Origin: Kineosporia rhizophila
GTDB taxonomy: Bacteria; Actinomycetota; Actinomycetes; Actinomycetales; Kineosporiaceae
DNA length: 64,000 nucleotides
Direction of reading: 5' to 3'
NCBI RefSeq assembly: GCF_021277265.1
Contig: NZ_JAJSOH010000003.1
Coordinates: 310,001 to 374,000, forward strand
Positions within the stretch are counted from its first letter, which is position 1, and every line of letters starts with the position of its first letter. Shown one piece after another: positions 50,900 to 58,898 of this stretch. Position numbers and translations under genes: made by a program. The notes under the pieces were generated by a model, which was not told the DNA's origin, searched no databases, and saw only the letters and a program-made list of their open reading frames with translations.

Positions 50900-51883
50900 C
50901 TATCCGGCCGTTGCAGTCCTGGGCAGCAGCAGAGACGCGAGTTCGGCGTCCGAGGCGTGCAGGGCGTCCCTGTCGTATGTGGCTCCGGACGCCAGGATTT
51001 CGTCGGCTCCGGTCCGCTCGGCCAGCTGCTCGAGCCGCTCAGCCACGGACCGGCGGGTTCCCCAGACCATCCCGGCCAGGTGCGCCTCCACTTGGTTCGC
51101 CATCCGGGCGGTCATCGGCTGGGACCTGATCGAGGAGAGGGGTTCCAGTGCGGGGAACAGACCGGTCTGCCGCGATCGGGCCATCGCCCAGGCTTCCGGC
51201 AGCGCCAGCTCGCGGGCCTGCTCCTGGGTGTCGGCGATCAGGACCTCGGTGGAGACGATGATCGACGGGCTGGTGTTGCCCCGGAACTGGGTGCGGTAGG
51301 ACGCGAGCAGGTCAGGCAGGTCGGGGCTGCTCAGGATCGGCCCACCGATCACGACGGGCAGTCCGAGAGACGCGGCGATGCCGATCCCGGCGCCGGTGGC
51401 CAGGACGAGAACGGGGATGGGCTCGTGGGCGACCGGGTGGGCGGTGATGTCGGCGCTGCCGCGTAGGTAGGCCAGGGTCTCGGTGATGTCGGCCGCGAAG
51501 GTGTCGGTGCCGGCTTCCTGACGCAGCGCGCGGCGTACGGGGGCCGTGAATCCGAGCGAGCGTCCCAGGCCTAGGTCGACCCGTCCGGGGTAGAGCGCCG
51601 CCAGCATCAGGAACTGCTCGGCGACGACCAGTGGCTGGTGGTTGGGCAGCATGACGCCGCCCGAGCCGAGGCGGATGGTTCGGGTCTGGGCCCCGATCGC
51701 GGCCAGGAGCACGCCCGGTGCTCCCGAGGCGATCCCGGGCACCGCGTGGTGCTCGGCGACCCAGAAGCGCTCGTACCCAGATTGTTCGGCTGTACGGGCC
51801 CGTTCGATCGAATGGACGAGTGCGTCGCCTTCGGGATGTCCGGCGCGGGTGCGTGACCGGTCGAGCAGGGAGAGGCGGAGCAT
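50900..51883 (-). CDS. LLM-class flavin-dependent oxidoreductase
   Basis: This 327-residue luciferase-like barrel enzyme uses FMNH2 or F420. Family features are F-W-V-A-E-H-H near residue 45, G-S-G-G-V-M-L-P-N-H-Q-P-L-V-V-A-E-Q-F near 85 and D-L-G-L-G-R-S. It fits the bacterial-luciferase-like MsnO8/YvbT type. The substrate is unknown. The ATG at 51883 begins at L-R-L-S-L-L-D, the usual family start; longer in-frame extensions are not conserved. The GntR gene is divergent, with 182 bases between, holding no clear operator. Confidence 0.87.
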   Translation of the reverse strand: MLRLSLLDRSRTRAGHPEGDALVHSIERARTAEQSGYERFWVAEHHAVPGIASGAPGVLLAAIGAQTRTIRLGSGGVMLPNHQPLVVAEQFLMLAALYPGRVDLGLGRSLGFTAPVRRALRQEAGTDTFAADITETLAYLRGSADITAHPVAHEPIPVLVLATGAGIGIAASLGLPVVIGGPILSSPDLPDLLASYRTQFRGNTSPSIIVSTEVLIADTQEQARELALPEAWAMARSRQTGLFPALEPLSSIRSQPMTARMANQVEAHLAGMVWGTRRSVAERLEQLAERTGADEILASGATYDRDALHASDAELASLLLPRTATAG

Positions 51884-52065
51884 TGGCCCTGCGTTCCTCC
51901 CTGCTGGCGGTCCTCCTGGGTGGCCGGGTGCCACGAAGGGACTCAACTCGACGGCTCCGGAGGCCATTCCCACCATGGCGCCGCTTTGCCACTCACTCCG
52001 GCTGGACGAGGTCGGCTCGCGGTCCGGAGCCTCGGGGGATCAGCCGTAGTCCCTATCCTTCAGGC

Positions 52066-52803
52066 ATGTCCTCCGACGATTCCTTCCGCCCGGCCGTGCG
52101 CGGTCTGCTGACCGAGCGCATCGCCCGGCAGTTGGAGCACGAGATCCGCGAGGGCGAGCTGGCCGTCGGTACCAAGCTGGCGAGTGAGCGGGAGCTGGCG
52201 CAGCGCTTCGGGGCCAGCCGCAACGTGGTGCGTGAGGTGTTGCGCCGGCTGGAGGCGCAGCATCTGATCGACGTGCAGCCGGGGCGCGGGTCGTACGTGA
52301 CGGCGCAGGGGGACCGCTCGCCGTTCGCCGGTGCGCGGCCGACGGTGCGGCAGCTGATCGAGGCCCGTCTGCCGGTCGAGGTGGAGATCGCCGGTCTGGC
52401 GGCGGAGCGCGCGGGCCAGGCGGAGATCGAGGTTCTCAACCGGGCCCACGAGCGGGTGCTGCAGGCTCCGGACGCGGCCGAGAAGGCTCGGGCCGACCTG
52501 GCGTTCCATGACGCGATCGCGGCGGCCAGCGGAAACCCGGTGCTACAGGTGATGCTGTCCTCGATCGGGGGCCCGATGTTCGAGATGATGCTGCGCTCGA
52601 ACTCGGATCCGGCGATCGGTGAGCCGGGAGTGCCGCACCACGCCGAGATCCTGGACGCGATCATCGAGCACGACGTGGCCCGGGCCCGTTCGCACATGCA
52701 CGAGCACCTGGCCCTGGGGCTGCGCACGTACGGCGCGGACCTGGACACCAGCCTGGACGTGATGGCCACCCGTCATCTCGACCGCCTCCTGCGTCAGGCC
52801 TGA
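52066..52803 (+). CDS. GntR/FadR-family regulator of the uronate operon
   Basis: This is a 245-residue regulator. The winged helix is at about 14-80 (L-A-S-E-R-E-L-A-Q-R-F-G-A-S-R-N-V-V-R-E, then G-R-G-S-Y-V-T). The FCD effector domain (about 95-225) has a metal-type set of Asp and His residues in A-D-L-A-F-H-D-A and H-A-E-I and H-M-H-E-H-L. FadR-group proteins bind sugar acids or fatty-acid derivatives. A 29-bp palindrome with the FadR-type core lies right after the gene, in front of the importer genes. It is probably a UxuR/ExuR-like repressor, induced by a uronate. Confidence 0.87.
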   Translation: MSSDDSFRPAVRGLLTERIARQLEHEIREGELAVGTKLASERELAQRFGASRNVVREVLRRLEAQHLIDVQPGRGSYVTAQGDRSPFAGARPTVRQLIEARLPVEVEIAGLAAERAGQAEIEVLNRAHERVLQAPDAAEKARADLAFHDAIAAASGNPVLQVMLSSIGGPMFEMMLRSNSDPAIGEPGVPHHAEILDAIIEHDVARARSHMHEHLALGLRTYGADLDTSLDVMATRHLDRLLRQA

Positions 52804-52856
52804 GAGGGCTGCGCCGACCGTCTTGTGCCCTCGTCGCTGCGTTGCTACCGTCCAAC

Positions 52857-52885
52857 TGGTCCAACTGGTACTACCAGTTGGACCA
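52857..52885. promoter_or_regulatory. 29-bp perfect palindrome, GntR operator
   Basis: Fourteen-base arms (52857-52870 and 52872-52885) flank a single C, with the centre TGGTA-C-TACCA matching the FadR-subfamily half-site pattern. An extra half-site TCCAACTGGT precedes it as a direct repeat at 52851-52860. It lies 32 bases before the importer gene start. Confidence 0.85.
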
Positions 52886-52917
52886 GAGCTTCGAGTGAGT
52901 CGACGGCAAGGACGACG

Positions 52918-54204
52918 ATGTCTGGCACAGACCTGAACAGGCGCGCTTTCGGGCGACTGCTGGCCGCAGGGGTGGGCGCTGCGGCGCTGTCCGCCTGCGG
53001 GGGCCGCAGCACGCCCGGCGCCAACACCCCCTTACGCATCTCCGCGATCAACCACGTCTGGTCGCAGGCGGTCCAGGAGCGGCTGCCCGAGTTCGAGGAA
53101 CGCATCGGCCGACGGGTCAGCATGCAGATGCTCACCGCCGACCAGCTCTCCAACAGCTACAACGTCAAGCTGAACGCATCGGCCAAGGACATCGACGTGA
53201 TGATGGTCCGGCCGCTGCAGGACCAGCTGCTCTTCGCCCGTAACGGCTGGCTGGCCGACCTCAGCGACCTGGTCGGGGACACGGCGTTCGGATGGGCGGA
53301 CTTCCAGGAAGCACCCCGGGAACGCTCGATCACCCGCGACAAGGTGCTCAGCGTGCCGGTGGTCACCGAGCGCCCGGCCCTGTACTACCGCAAGGACCTG
53401 GTCGAGGGCCCACCGGCCACCCTCGAGGCGCTGCGCGAGGAGGCGTTCCGGCTCACCAGCGACGAGCTGTTCGGCTACGTCGGGCGGGGTCAGCGCAGCG
53501 GCGCCGTCACCCAGTGGTCCAGCTTCCTGTACTCCTTCGGCGGGGACTTCACCACCGCCGAAGGAGGCTCGGGCATTGGATCGCCGGAGGCGGTGGCCGC
53601 CTACCGCTTCTACGGCGAGCTCCTGGACCGCGCCGGGCCGCCCGGTGCGACCAACATGAGCCTGGAACAGGCCATGCCGATCTTCGCCCAGGGCAAGGCC
53701 GCCTTCTACATCGACGCCGACGCGATCTACTCCAACTTCCTGGACCCGGCCATCTCGACGGTCCAGGAGCAGGTGGGGTTCGCGCCGTTCCCGGCCGGGC
53801 CGGCCGGGTCCAGGCCGCACAACATCCCGTCCTGGAGCGTGGGCATCAACCAGTTCTCGATGCTGCGCGAGGACGCCTGGCAGTTCATCGAGTGGATCTC
53901 CGGTGCGCAGATGGTCACCGAACTGCAGGCGGCCGGCATCCCTGGCGCCCGTACATCGGCCTGGGACGACCCCGAGACGCTCACCGCCTTCCCGGCGGAC
54001 CTGGCCGAGGCGATGCGGATCAACGCCGAGAACGGCATCGGACACGACCGTCCCGAGGTCATCCAGGTGGGACGGGCCCGCGACATCGTGGGACGCCCGC
54101 TGGTGGCGGGAATCATCGGTGAGGACGTGGCCCCGGTCGCGGCCGACGCCCATGCCGAGTTCGCCGATTTCCTGGTCCGCGACAACCGTCAGCAGGAGTT
54201 CTGA
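52918..54204 (+). CDS. sugar-binding lipoprotein of the second ABC importer
   Basis: This 428-residue family 1 solute-binding protein starts with an R-R-A-F-G-R leader, a Tat-like pattern, ending in a lipobox-like L-S-A-C. It would therefore be a lipoprotein, perhaps exported by Tat. The two-lobe binding fold follows. The ATG at 52918 has AAGGA upstream; the in-frame start at 52825 lies before the operator palindrome and is not credible. The ligand is probably a uronate or uronate oligomer, judging by the mannonate dehydratase at the end of the operon. Confidence 0.88.
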   Translation: MSGTDLNRRAFGRLLAAGVGAAALSACGGRSTPGANTPLRISAINHVWSQAVQERLPEFEERIGRRVSMQMLTADQLSNSYNVKLNASAKDIDVMMVRPLQDQLLFARNGWLADLSDLVGDTAFGWADFQEAPRERSITRDKVLSVPVVTERPALYYRKDLVEGPPATLEALREEAFRLTSDELFGYVGRGQRSGAVTQWSSFLYSFGGDFTTAEGGSGIGSPEAVAAYRFYGELLDRAGPPGATNMSLEQAMPIFAQGKAAFYIDADAIYSNFLDPAISTVQEQVGFAPFPAGPAGSRPHNIPSWSVGINQFSMLREDAWQFIEWISGAQMVTELQAAGIPGARTSAWDDPETLTAFPADLAEAMRINAENGIGHDRPEVIQVGRARDIVGRPLVAGIIGEDVAPVAADAHAEFADFLVRDNRQQEF

Positions 54205-55091
54205 TGTCCGGCTTCGACAGGTCCAACCGGCGCCTGCGCTGGCTGATGCTGGCCCCGGCCCTGGGTTTCGTCGGCGCGATGATCATCTTCCCGTTGCTGT
54301 TCACCCTCAACCTCTCCCTGACCGATGCCTTCGGCGCCGTCAACGCGGGCAAGGGCTACAACGGCGGGCAGAACTACTTGGACGCCCTCGGCGACGGGCG
54401 GCGTTTCTGGCCCGCGGTGTGGCGCACCCTGTACTTCACGGTCGGCGCCGTCCTGATCGAGACCATCCTCGGCCTGGCCATCGCCATGCTGCTGCGCAAG
54501 CCTTTTCGGGGCATGCGGGTGGTCCGCTCGATCCTGATGGTGCCGCTGCTGGCCACCCCGGTGGCGATCGGCATCCTGTGGCTGCTGATCCTCGACCCCA
54601 CCAACGGCATCGCCAACCACCTGCTGGGTTCCGTCGGGATCGCCCCGCAGGAGTTCCTGGGGTCGGTCAGCCAGTCGCTGCCGGTGCTGATGCTCATCGA
54701 CGTGTGGCAGTGGACGCCGATGATGGCCCTGCTGCTGCTGGCCGGGCTGAGCACCCTGCCGCAGGATCCCGAGGAAGCAGCCCAGGTGGACGGCGCGAAC
54801 GCCTGGCAGCGCTTCCGGTACGTGATCCTGCCGGGCCTGATGACCACGCTGATGACGGCGCTGGTGCTGCGCGCGGTCGACGCCCTGAAGACCTTCGACA
54901 TCCTGTATGCGACCAAGGGCCCGGGCGGAGGCTCGGACTTCGAGGTCGAGACGCTCAACGTGTACGCGTACGGGCTCACCTTCGACTACCAGGAGTACGG
55001 CCTGGCCGCCGCCGTGCTGGTGCTCTTCACCCTGTTCATCGTCGGGGTCGTCGTGCTGCTGCGACGCCGCTCCCGGGAGGCCTCCGCATGA
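54204..55091 (+). CDS. sugar ABC importer permease, MalF type (second importer)
   Basis: This is a 295-residue CUT1 permease with six helices and a coupling loop P-E-E-A-A-Q-V-D-G-A-N near residue 190. The ATG shares one base with the binding-protein stop. It pairs with the permease at 55088. As in the first importer, the ATPase is missing from the operon. The arrangement binding protein, MalF, MalG, mannonate dehydratase strongly suggests import of a hexuronate or a hexuronate-containing oligosaccharide. Confidence 0.9.
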   Translation: MSGFDRSNRRLRWLMLAPALGFVGAMIIFPLLFTLNLSLTDAFGAVNAGKGYNGGQNYLDALGDGRRFWPAVWRTLYFTVGAVLIETILGLAIAMLLRKPFRGMRVVRSILMVPLLATPVAIGILWLLILDPTNGIANHLLGSVGIAPQEFLGSVSQSLPVLMLIDVWQWTPMMALLLLAGLSTLPQDPEEAAQVDGANAWQRFRYVILPGLMTTLMTALVLRAVDALKTFDILYATKGPGGGSDFEVETLNVYAYGLTFDYQEYGLAAAVLVLFTLFIVGVVVLLRRRSREASA

Positions 55092-55900
55092 AACGCTCGT
55101 ACTGGACGGCGCTTCGGGCGCTGGCCATCACCGTGGTCTGCCTGATCATCGCGATGCCCGTGGTCTGGATGATCGCCGCCGCGTTCAAGACGAACGTCCA
55201 GGTCACCGATCCCAGCGTGGGCCTGGTCTTCAGCCCCACGCTGGAGAACTTCCGCAATGTGCTCGCCGACGGCGAGATCGTGCGCTCGCTGGGCAACTCG
55301 GCGCTGGTCGGTGTGGTCTCGACCGTGCTCTCGGCGCTGATCGCGGTACCGGCCGCGTGGGCGGTCGGGCGGTTCCGGATGCACTCGACCGGTTCGCTGG
55401 TGCTGGTCGCGCGGATCGTGCCTGCCATCTCGCTGCTGGTGCCCTGGTACTACCTGTTCGCCCAGATCGGGCTGGTCGGCTCGTACACCGTGCTGGTGCT
55501 CAGCCACATGTTCGTCTCGGTCCCGCTGATCCTGTGGATCATGATCGGCTTCTTCGAGGGACTGCCGATCGAACTGGAGGAGGCCGGCCGGGTCGACGGG
55601 CTGAGCGCGTTCGGCGCGTTCCGGCGCATCGCCCTGCCGCTGGCCGCGCCGGGCACCGCCACCGCCTGCGTGCTGGCGTTCATCTTCAGCTGGAACAACT
55701 TCATGTTCGCGCTGATCCTCTCGGACGAGAACACCAAGACGATGCCGGTGACGCTGTTCAACTTCATCTCCTACGCCTCCACCGACTGGGGCGGGCTGAT
55801 GGCCGCGGCCACGCTGATGACGGTGCCGGTGCTGATCGCCGCCGTCCTCGGCCAGAAATACCTCGTGGCCGGCCTGACCGCCGGCGCCACCAAGGGCTGA
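55088..55900 (+). CDS. sugar ABC importer permease, MalG type (second importer)
   Basis: This is a 270-residue CUT1 permease. Six helices are predicted and the coupling loop reads P-I-E-L-E-E-A-G-R-V-D-G-L. The ATG overlaps the MalF-type gene's stop as ATGA, so translation is coupled. It ends 15 bases before the mannonate dehydratase gene. No ATPase gene is nearby; a shared ATPase encoded elsewhere must serve it. Confidence 0.9.
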   Translation: MKRSYWTALRALAITVVCLIIAMPVVWMIAAAFKTNVQVTDPSVGLVFSPTLENFRNVLADGEIVRSLGNSALVGVVSTVLSALIAVPAAWAVGRFRMHSTGSLVLVARIVPAISLLVPWYYLFAQIGLVGSYTVLVLSHMFVSVPLILWIMIGFFEGLPIELEEAGRVDGLSAFGAFRRIALPLAAPGTATACVLAFIFSWNNFMFALILSDENTKTMPVTLFNFISYASTDWGGLMAAATLMTVPVLIAAVLGQKYLVAGLTAGATKG

Positions 55901-55915
55901 AAGGGGCCTGCCTTT

Positions 55916-57142
55916 ATGAAGATCGTCGACGCCAGGGTCATCGTGACCAGCCCGGGACGCAACTTCGTCACCCTGAAGATCACCACCGACGAGGGGGTCA
56001 CCGGTCTGGGCGACGCCACCCTCAACGGCCGCGAACTGGCGGTCGTGTCGTACCTGCGCGACCACGTCGTCCCGCTGCTGATCGGCCTGGACCCGCACCG
56101 CATCGAGGACACCTGGCAGACGCTGTACCGGGGTGCGTACTGGCGGCGCGGGCCGGTGACCATGGCGGCCATCGCCGCGGTGGACGTCGCCCTGTGGGAC
56201 ATCAAGGCCAAGGTGTGCGGGCAGCCGCTGTACCAGCTGCTGGGCGGGGCCTCCCGGGAGCGGGTGCGCGCCTACGGGCACGCCAACGGCCGTGACATCC
56301 CCGAACTGCTCGACTCGGTGCGGGCGCGGCTGGCCGAGGGGTACAAGAGCGTGCGGGTGCAGACCGGGGTTCCCGGCCTGGGGACCGTCTACGGCGTGCA
56401 CTCGGGTACCGCGATCGCCGAGACGGTGGACGGGCAGCGGGTGGACGCGCGGGCCCGGCCCGTGGTGGAGGACTGGGACACCGGCGCCTACATGCGTCAC
56501 CTGCCCACGGTGCTCGAGGCCGTCCGCCACGAGTTCGGCCCGAACCTGCCGCTGCTGCACGACTCCCACCACCGCCTGACCCCGCAACAGGCCGCCCGCC
56601 TGGGCCAGAGCATCGAACCGTACGACCTGTTCTGGCTGGAGGACTGCACACCGGCCGAGGACCAGCAGGGCCTGCGGCTGGTGCGCCAGCACACCACCGT
56701 GCCGCTGGCCATCGGCGAGGTGTTCAACACCGTCTACGACTACCAGACGCTCATCGACGAACGCCTCATCGACTACGTCCGCTCGGCGGTCACGCACTTC
56801 GGTGGCGTCACCCCCATGCACAAGCTGTTCTCCTACGCCGCGACCCGGCAGATCAAGAGCGCCATCCACGGGCCGGAGGACATCTCGCCGGTGGGCATGG
56901 CCGCCGCCATCCACCTCGACATCGCGGTGCACAACTTCGGTATCCAGGAGTACTCCGGGCACACCCCGCTGACCAACGAGGTCTTCCGGCACAGCTACGT
57001 CTTCGAGGACGGCCACCTGCTGCCGGGCGCGGAGCCGGGACTCGGGGTGGAACTGGACGAGGAACTGGCCGCCGCGCACCCGTACCAGCCGGCCTATCTG
57101 CCCATCAACCGCCTGCAGGACGGCACCATTCACGACTGGTGA
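55916..57142 (+). CDS. manD: D-mannonate dehydratase of the enolase superfamily
   Basis: This 408-residue enzyme dehydrates D-mannonate to 2-keto-3-deoxygluconate in the glucuronate pathway. Metal ligands are visible in order: the Asp in L-H-D-S-H-H, the Glu in W-L-E-D-C and the Glu in A-I-G-E-V. The proton-transfer region has A-V-T-H-F-G-G-V-T and H-G-P-E-D-I-S-P. The ManD-type ending [15 protein letters not shown] is strong evidence for this group, although some members prefer gluconate. It ends the GntR-controlled importer operon and is followed by a hairpin. Confidence 0.88.
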   Translation: MKIVDARVIVTSPGRNFVTLKITTDEGVTGLGDATLNGRELAVVSYLRDHVVPLLIGLDPHRIEDTWQTLYRGAYWRRGPVTMAAIAAVDVALWDIKAKVCGQPLYQLLGGASRERVRAYGHANGRDIPELLDSVRARLAEGYKSVRVQTGVPGLGTVYGVHSGTAIAETVDGQRVDARARPVVEDWDTGAYMRHLPTVLEAVRHEFGPNLPLLHDSHHRLTPQQAARLGQSIEPYDLFWLEDCTPAEDQQGLRLVRQHTTVPLAIGEVFNTVYDYQTLIDERLIDYVRSAVTHFGGVTPMHKLFSYAATRQIKSAIHGPEDISPVGMAAAIHLDIAVHNFGIQEYSGHTPLTNEVFRHSYVFEDGHLLPGAEPGLGVELDEELAAAHPYQPAYLPINRLQDGTIHDW

Positions 57143-57170
57143 GCCCAGCCGCACCGCACCACATCGCACT

Positions 57171-57205
57171 GCGCCGTCCGGCCGTCACCACTGGCCGGAC
57201 GGCGC
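57171..57205 (+). terminator. terminator-like hairpin after the mannonate dehydratase gene
   Basis: A perfect 13-bp GC-rich stem (57171-57183 with 57193-57205) has a 9-base loop but no T-tract. It is 28 bases after the stop. Confidence 0.65.
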
Positions 57206-57318
57206 GGGAGCCTGGACCGGACGACAAAGTCTAGTCATTTTGTAGAGTATTGGTTACGATCGTGACCGGTTGTCCGCAGCGGCGGTTCGCTCATCACCGG
57301 ATCACGAAGGAGCACAGC

Positions 57319-57420
57319 GTGTCTCAGGTGCGTGGGCGGGACTCGCCCCAGCGGTTGAAGTGCACGACCTGCTCCACCGGCAGACGCCGCGGCTGGGCCC
57401 AGCGCCCGCGGGCGGGGTAG
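57319..57420 (+). other. orphan start: strong ribosome site and GTG leading into a 33-codon frame
   Basis: AAGGAG at 57307-57312 stands 6 bases before GTG 57319, with an AT-rich promoter-like stretch at about 57222-57260. The frame stops after 33 codons and lies antisense to the end of the nitroreductase gene, with no coding-like composition of its own. It looks like the promoter and start of a gene whose body has been lost, or a very short leader peptide. Confidence 0.35.
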
Positions 57421-58004
57421 CCCAGCGGGATCAGGGCCATGGTCAGGGCGTCCTCGGGAAGGCCCAGCAGTGAGCCGATCTCACTCTCGTAGGCGACGTG
57501 GAACGTGGTCAGGGTGCTGCCGATGCCGTAGGCGCGGGCGGCCAGCTGCAGTTGCTGCACCGCGCCGTAGATCGAGGAGCCCAGTCGCGGGTTGGTGGAG
57601 CCGGCGGCCTGCCGCAGCACCGGGATCACCCACACGGGAGCCTCGTGCAGGTGGTGGGCCAGGTGCTCGGCGGCCCGGTAGGTGGCCGGGCTCATCCCCG
57701 CATCGGTGGGTGGCGCGTTCAGCACCTCCGCGCGGCGGGAGCCGTAGGCCCGGTCCCAACCGTCCCGGTACCGGGCGGCCACCTGCTCCTTGATCGTGGC
57801 GTCGGTGACCACCACCCAGCCCCAGGACTGGCGATTGCCGCCCGAGGGGCCGCGGGTGGCCGCATCGAGTACGGCCCACAGCACGTCGTCCGGGATCGGT
57901 CGGTCGGAGAGGTAACGCCGTGACGGCGTCGAGTGCAGGGCGTCGAGAACCGAGAGGCTGTGGGGATCGCCTGTGGGGGAGCCGGATTCGCTGGAAGCGG
58001 TCAT
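57324..58004 (-). CDS. nitroreductase-family protein
   Basis: This is a 226-residue FMN-dependent nitroreductase. The N-terminal S-R-R-Y-L (FMN-phosphate site) is near residue 29, then T-R-G-P-S-G-G-N-R-Q-S-W near 52, and G-I-G-S-T-L-T and the C-terminal L-G-Y-P-A-R-G are typical of the group acting on nitroaromatics, quinones or diiodotyrosine-like compounds. It is divergent from two flavin monooxygenases, with 47 bases between the starts, and may supply or share reduced flavin. Its 3' end covers the orphan start at 57319. Confidence 0.87.
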   Translation of the reverse strand: MTASSESGSPTGDPHSLSVLDALHSTPSRRYLSDRPIPDDVLWAVLDAATRGPSGGNRQSWGWVVVTDATIKEQVAARYRDGWDRAYGSRRAEVLNAPPTDAGMSPATYRAAEHLAHHLHEAPVWVIPVLRQAAGSTNPRLGSSIYGAVQQLQLAARAYGIGSTLTTFHVAYESEIGSLLGLPEDALTMALIPLGYPARGRWAQPRRLPVEQVVHFNRWGESRPRT

Positions 58005-58051
58005 GCCGTTCGACGATAGGGCAAAGCGGCGTGCAGGGGGAGAGGACTGAG

Positions 58052-58894
58052 ATGGTCGATCGGAAAATGCTTCTCGGCGTCACCGTCGCACCGTCCGATC
58101 CGGATCTGCTGATCGAGCAGGTCCGCTTCGCCGAGCAGGCCGGCCTGGACTTCGTGCTGTTCGAGGACGCCGGCGCACCGCTCAGCCCGATCGAGGCGGC
58201 GGCCTTCGCCGCCGCCCACACCCGCTCGATCGCCCTGGTGGCCGGCGCCGCGGCGACCCATGCCGAGCCGTTCCACCTGGCCAACCAGTTCGCCAGCCTG
58301 GACTGGGGAACGCACGGGCGGGCCGGCTGGTTCGTGAGCACGGACCGCACTTCCCAGCGCAGCCAGGCCTATTCAACGAGCGTGCCCGATCCGGACACCG
58401 CCCAGCGGGAGAGTGAGGCCGTCGTGCAGACGGCGCGGCGGTTGTGGGACTCGTGGGAGGACGAGGCCCTGATCGCCGACCTGGACACGGGACGCTTCCT
58501 GGACGCCGGGAAGATCCACTACGTCGACGTCGAGAACGAGTTCTTCCGGATCCGGGGTCCGGCGCTGATGCCCCGGCCGGTGCAGGGGCAGGTCGTCGTG
58601 CTGGCCCGGCACAAGGACCAGATCCCAGACGTGGACGTTGTTCTGGTCGAGACGCTCGAACAGGCAGATCGGACGACGTCTCGAGTCTTTGCGGAAACCA
58701 GTGACGTGAACGACATCCGAACCCTGGACGGTCACGTCGACGGCGTGCTGGTGCGAGCCGACGATCCCCGCAACGTGTTCGGCGAGAACGTCCTACGGGA
58801 ACTGGGACGCCCCGGTGTTCCTGTGGCCGCGGAAACTCTGCGCCAGAAGCTCGGACTACCGCGCCCGGCCAGCCAGAACCGAAAGGAGAGGTGA
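58052..58894 (+). CDS. LLM-class flavin monooxygenase, short form
   Basis: This 280-residue protein resembles the N-terminal half of NtaA/SnaA-type monooxygenases. L-I-E-Q-V-R-F-A-E-Q-A-G-L-D-F-V-L-F-E-D starts the barrel, then H-L-A-N-Q-F-A-S-L-D-W-G-T-H-G-R-A-G-W-F-V. After about residue 175 it becomes a small, unusual C-terminal part with repeated V-D-V-V-L-V-E-T and V-D-G-V-L-V, much shorter than the usual 430-450 residues. ATG 58052 has GGGGGAGAGGA upstream. It is followed after 4 bases by a full-length monooxygenase, and the two may work together. Confidence 0.75.
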   Translation: MVDRKMLLGVTVAPSDPDLLIEQVRFAEQAGLDFVLFEDAGAPLSPIEAAAFAAAHTRSIALVAGAAATHAEPFHLANQFASLDWGTHGRAGWFVSTDRTSQRSQAYSTSVPDPDTAQRESEAVVQTARRLWDSWEDEALIADLDTGRFLDAGKIHYVDVENEFFRIRGPALMPRPVQGQVVVLARHKDQIPDVDVVLVETLEQADRTTSRVFAETSDVNDIRTLDGHVDGVLVRADDPRNVFGENVLRELGRPGVPVAAETLRQKLGLPRPASQNRKER

Positions 58895-58898
58895 CCCG

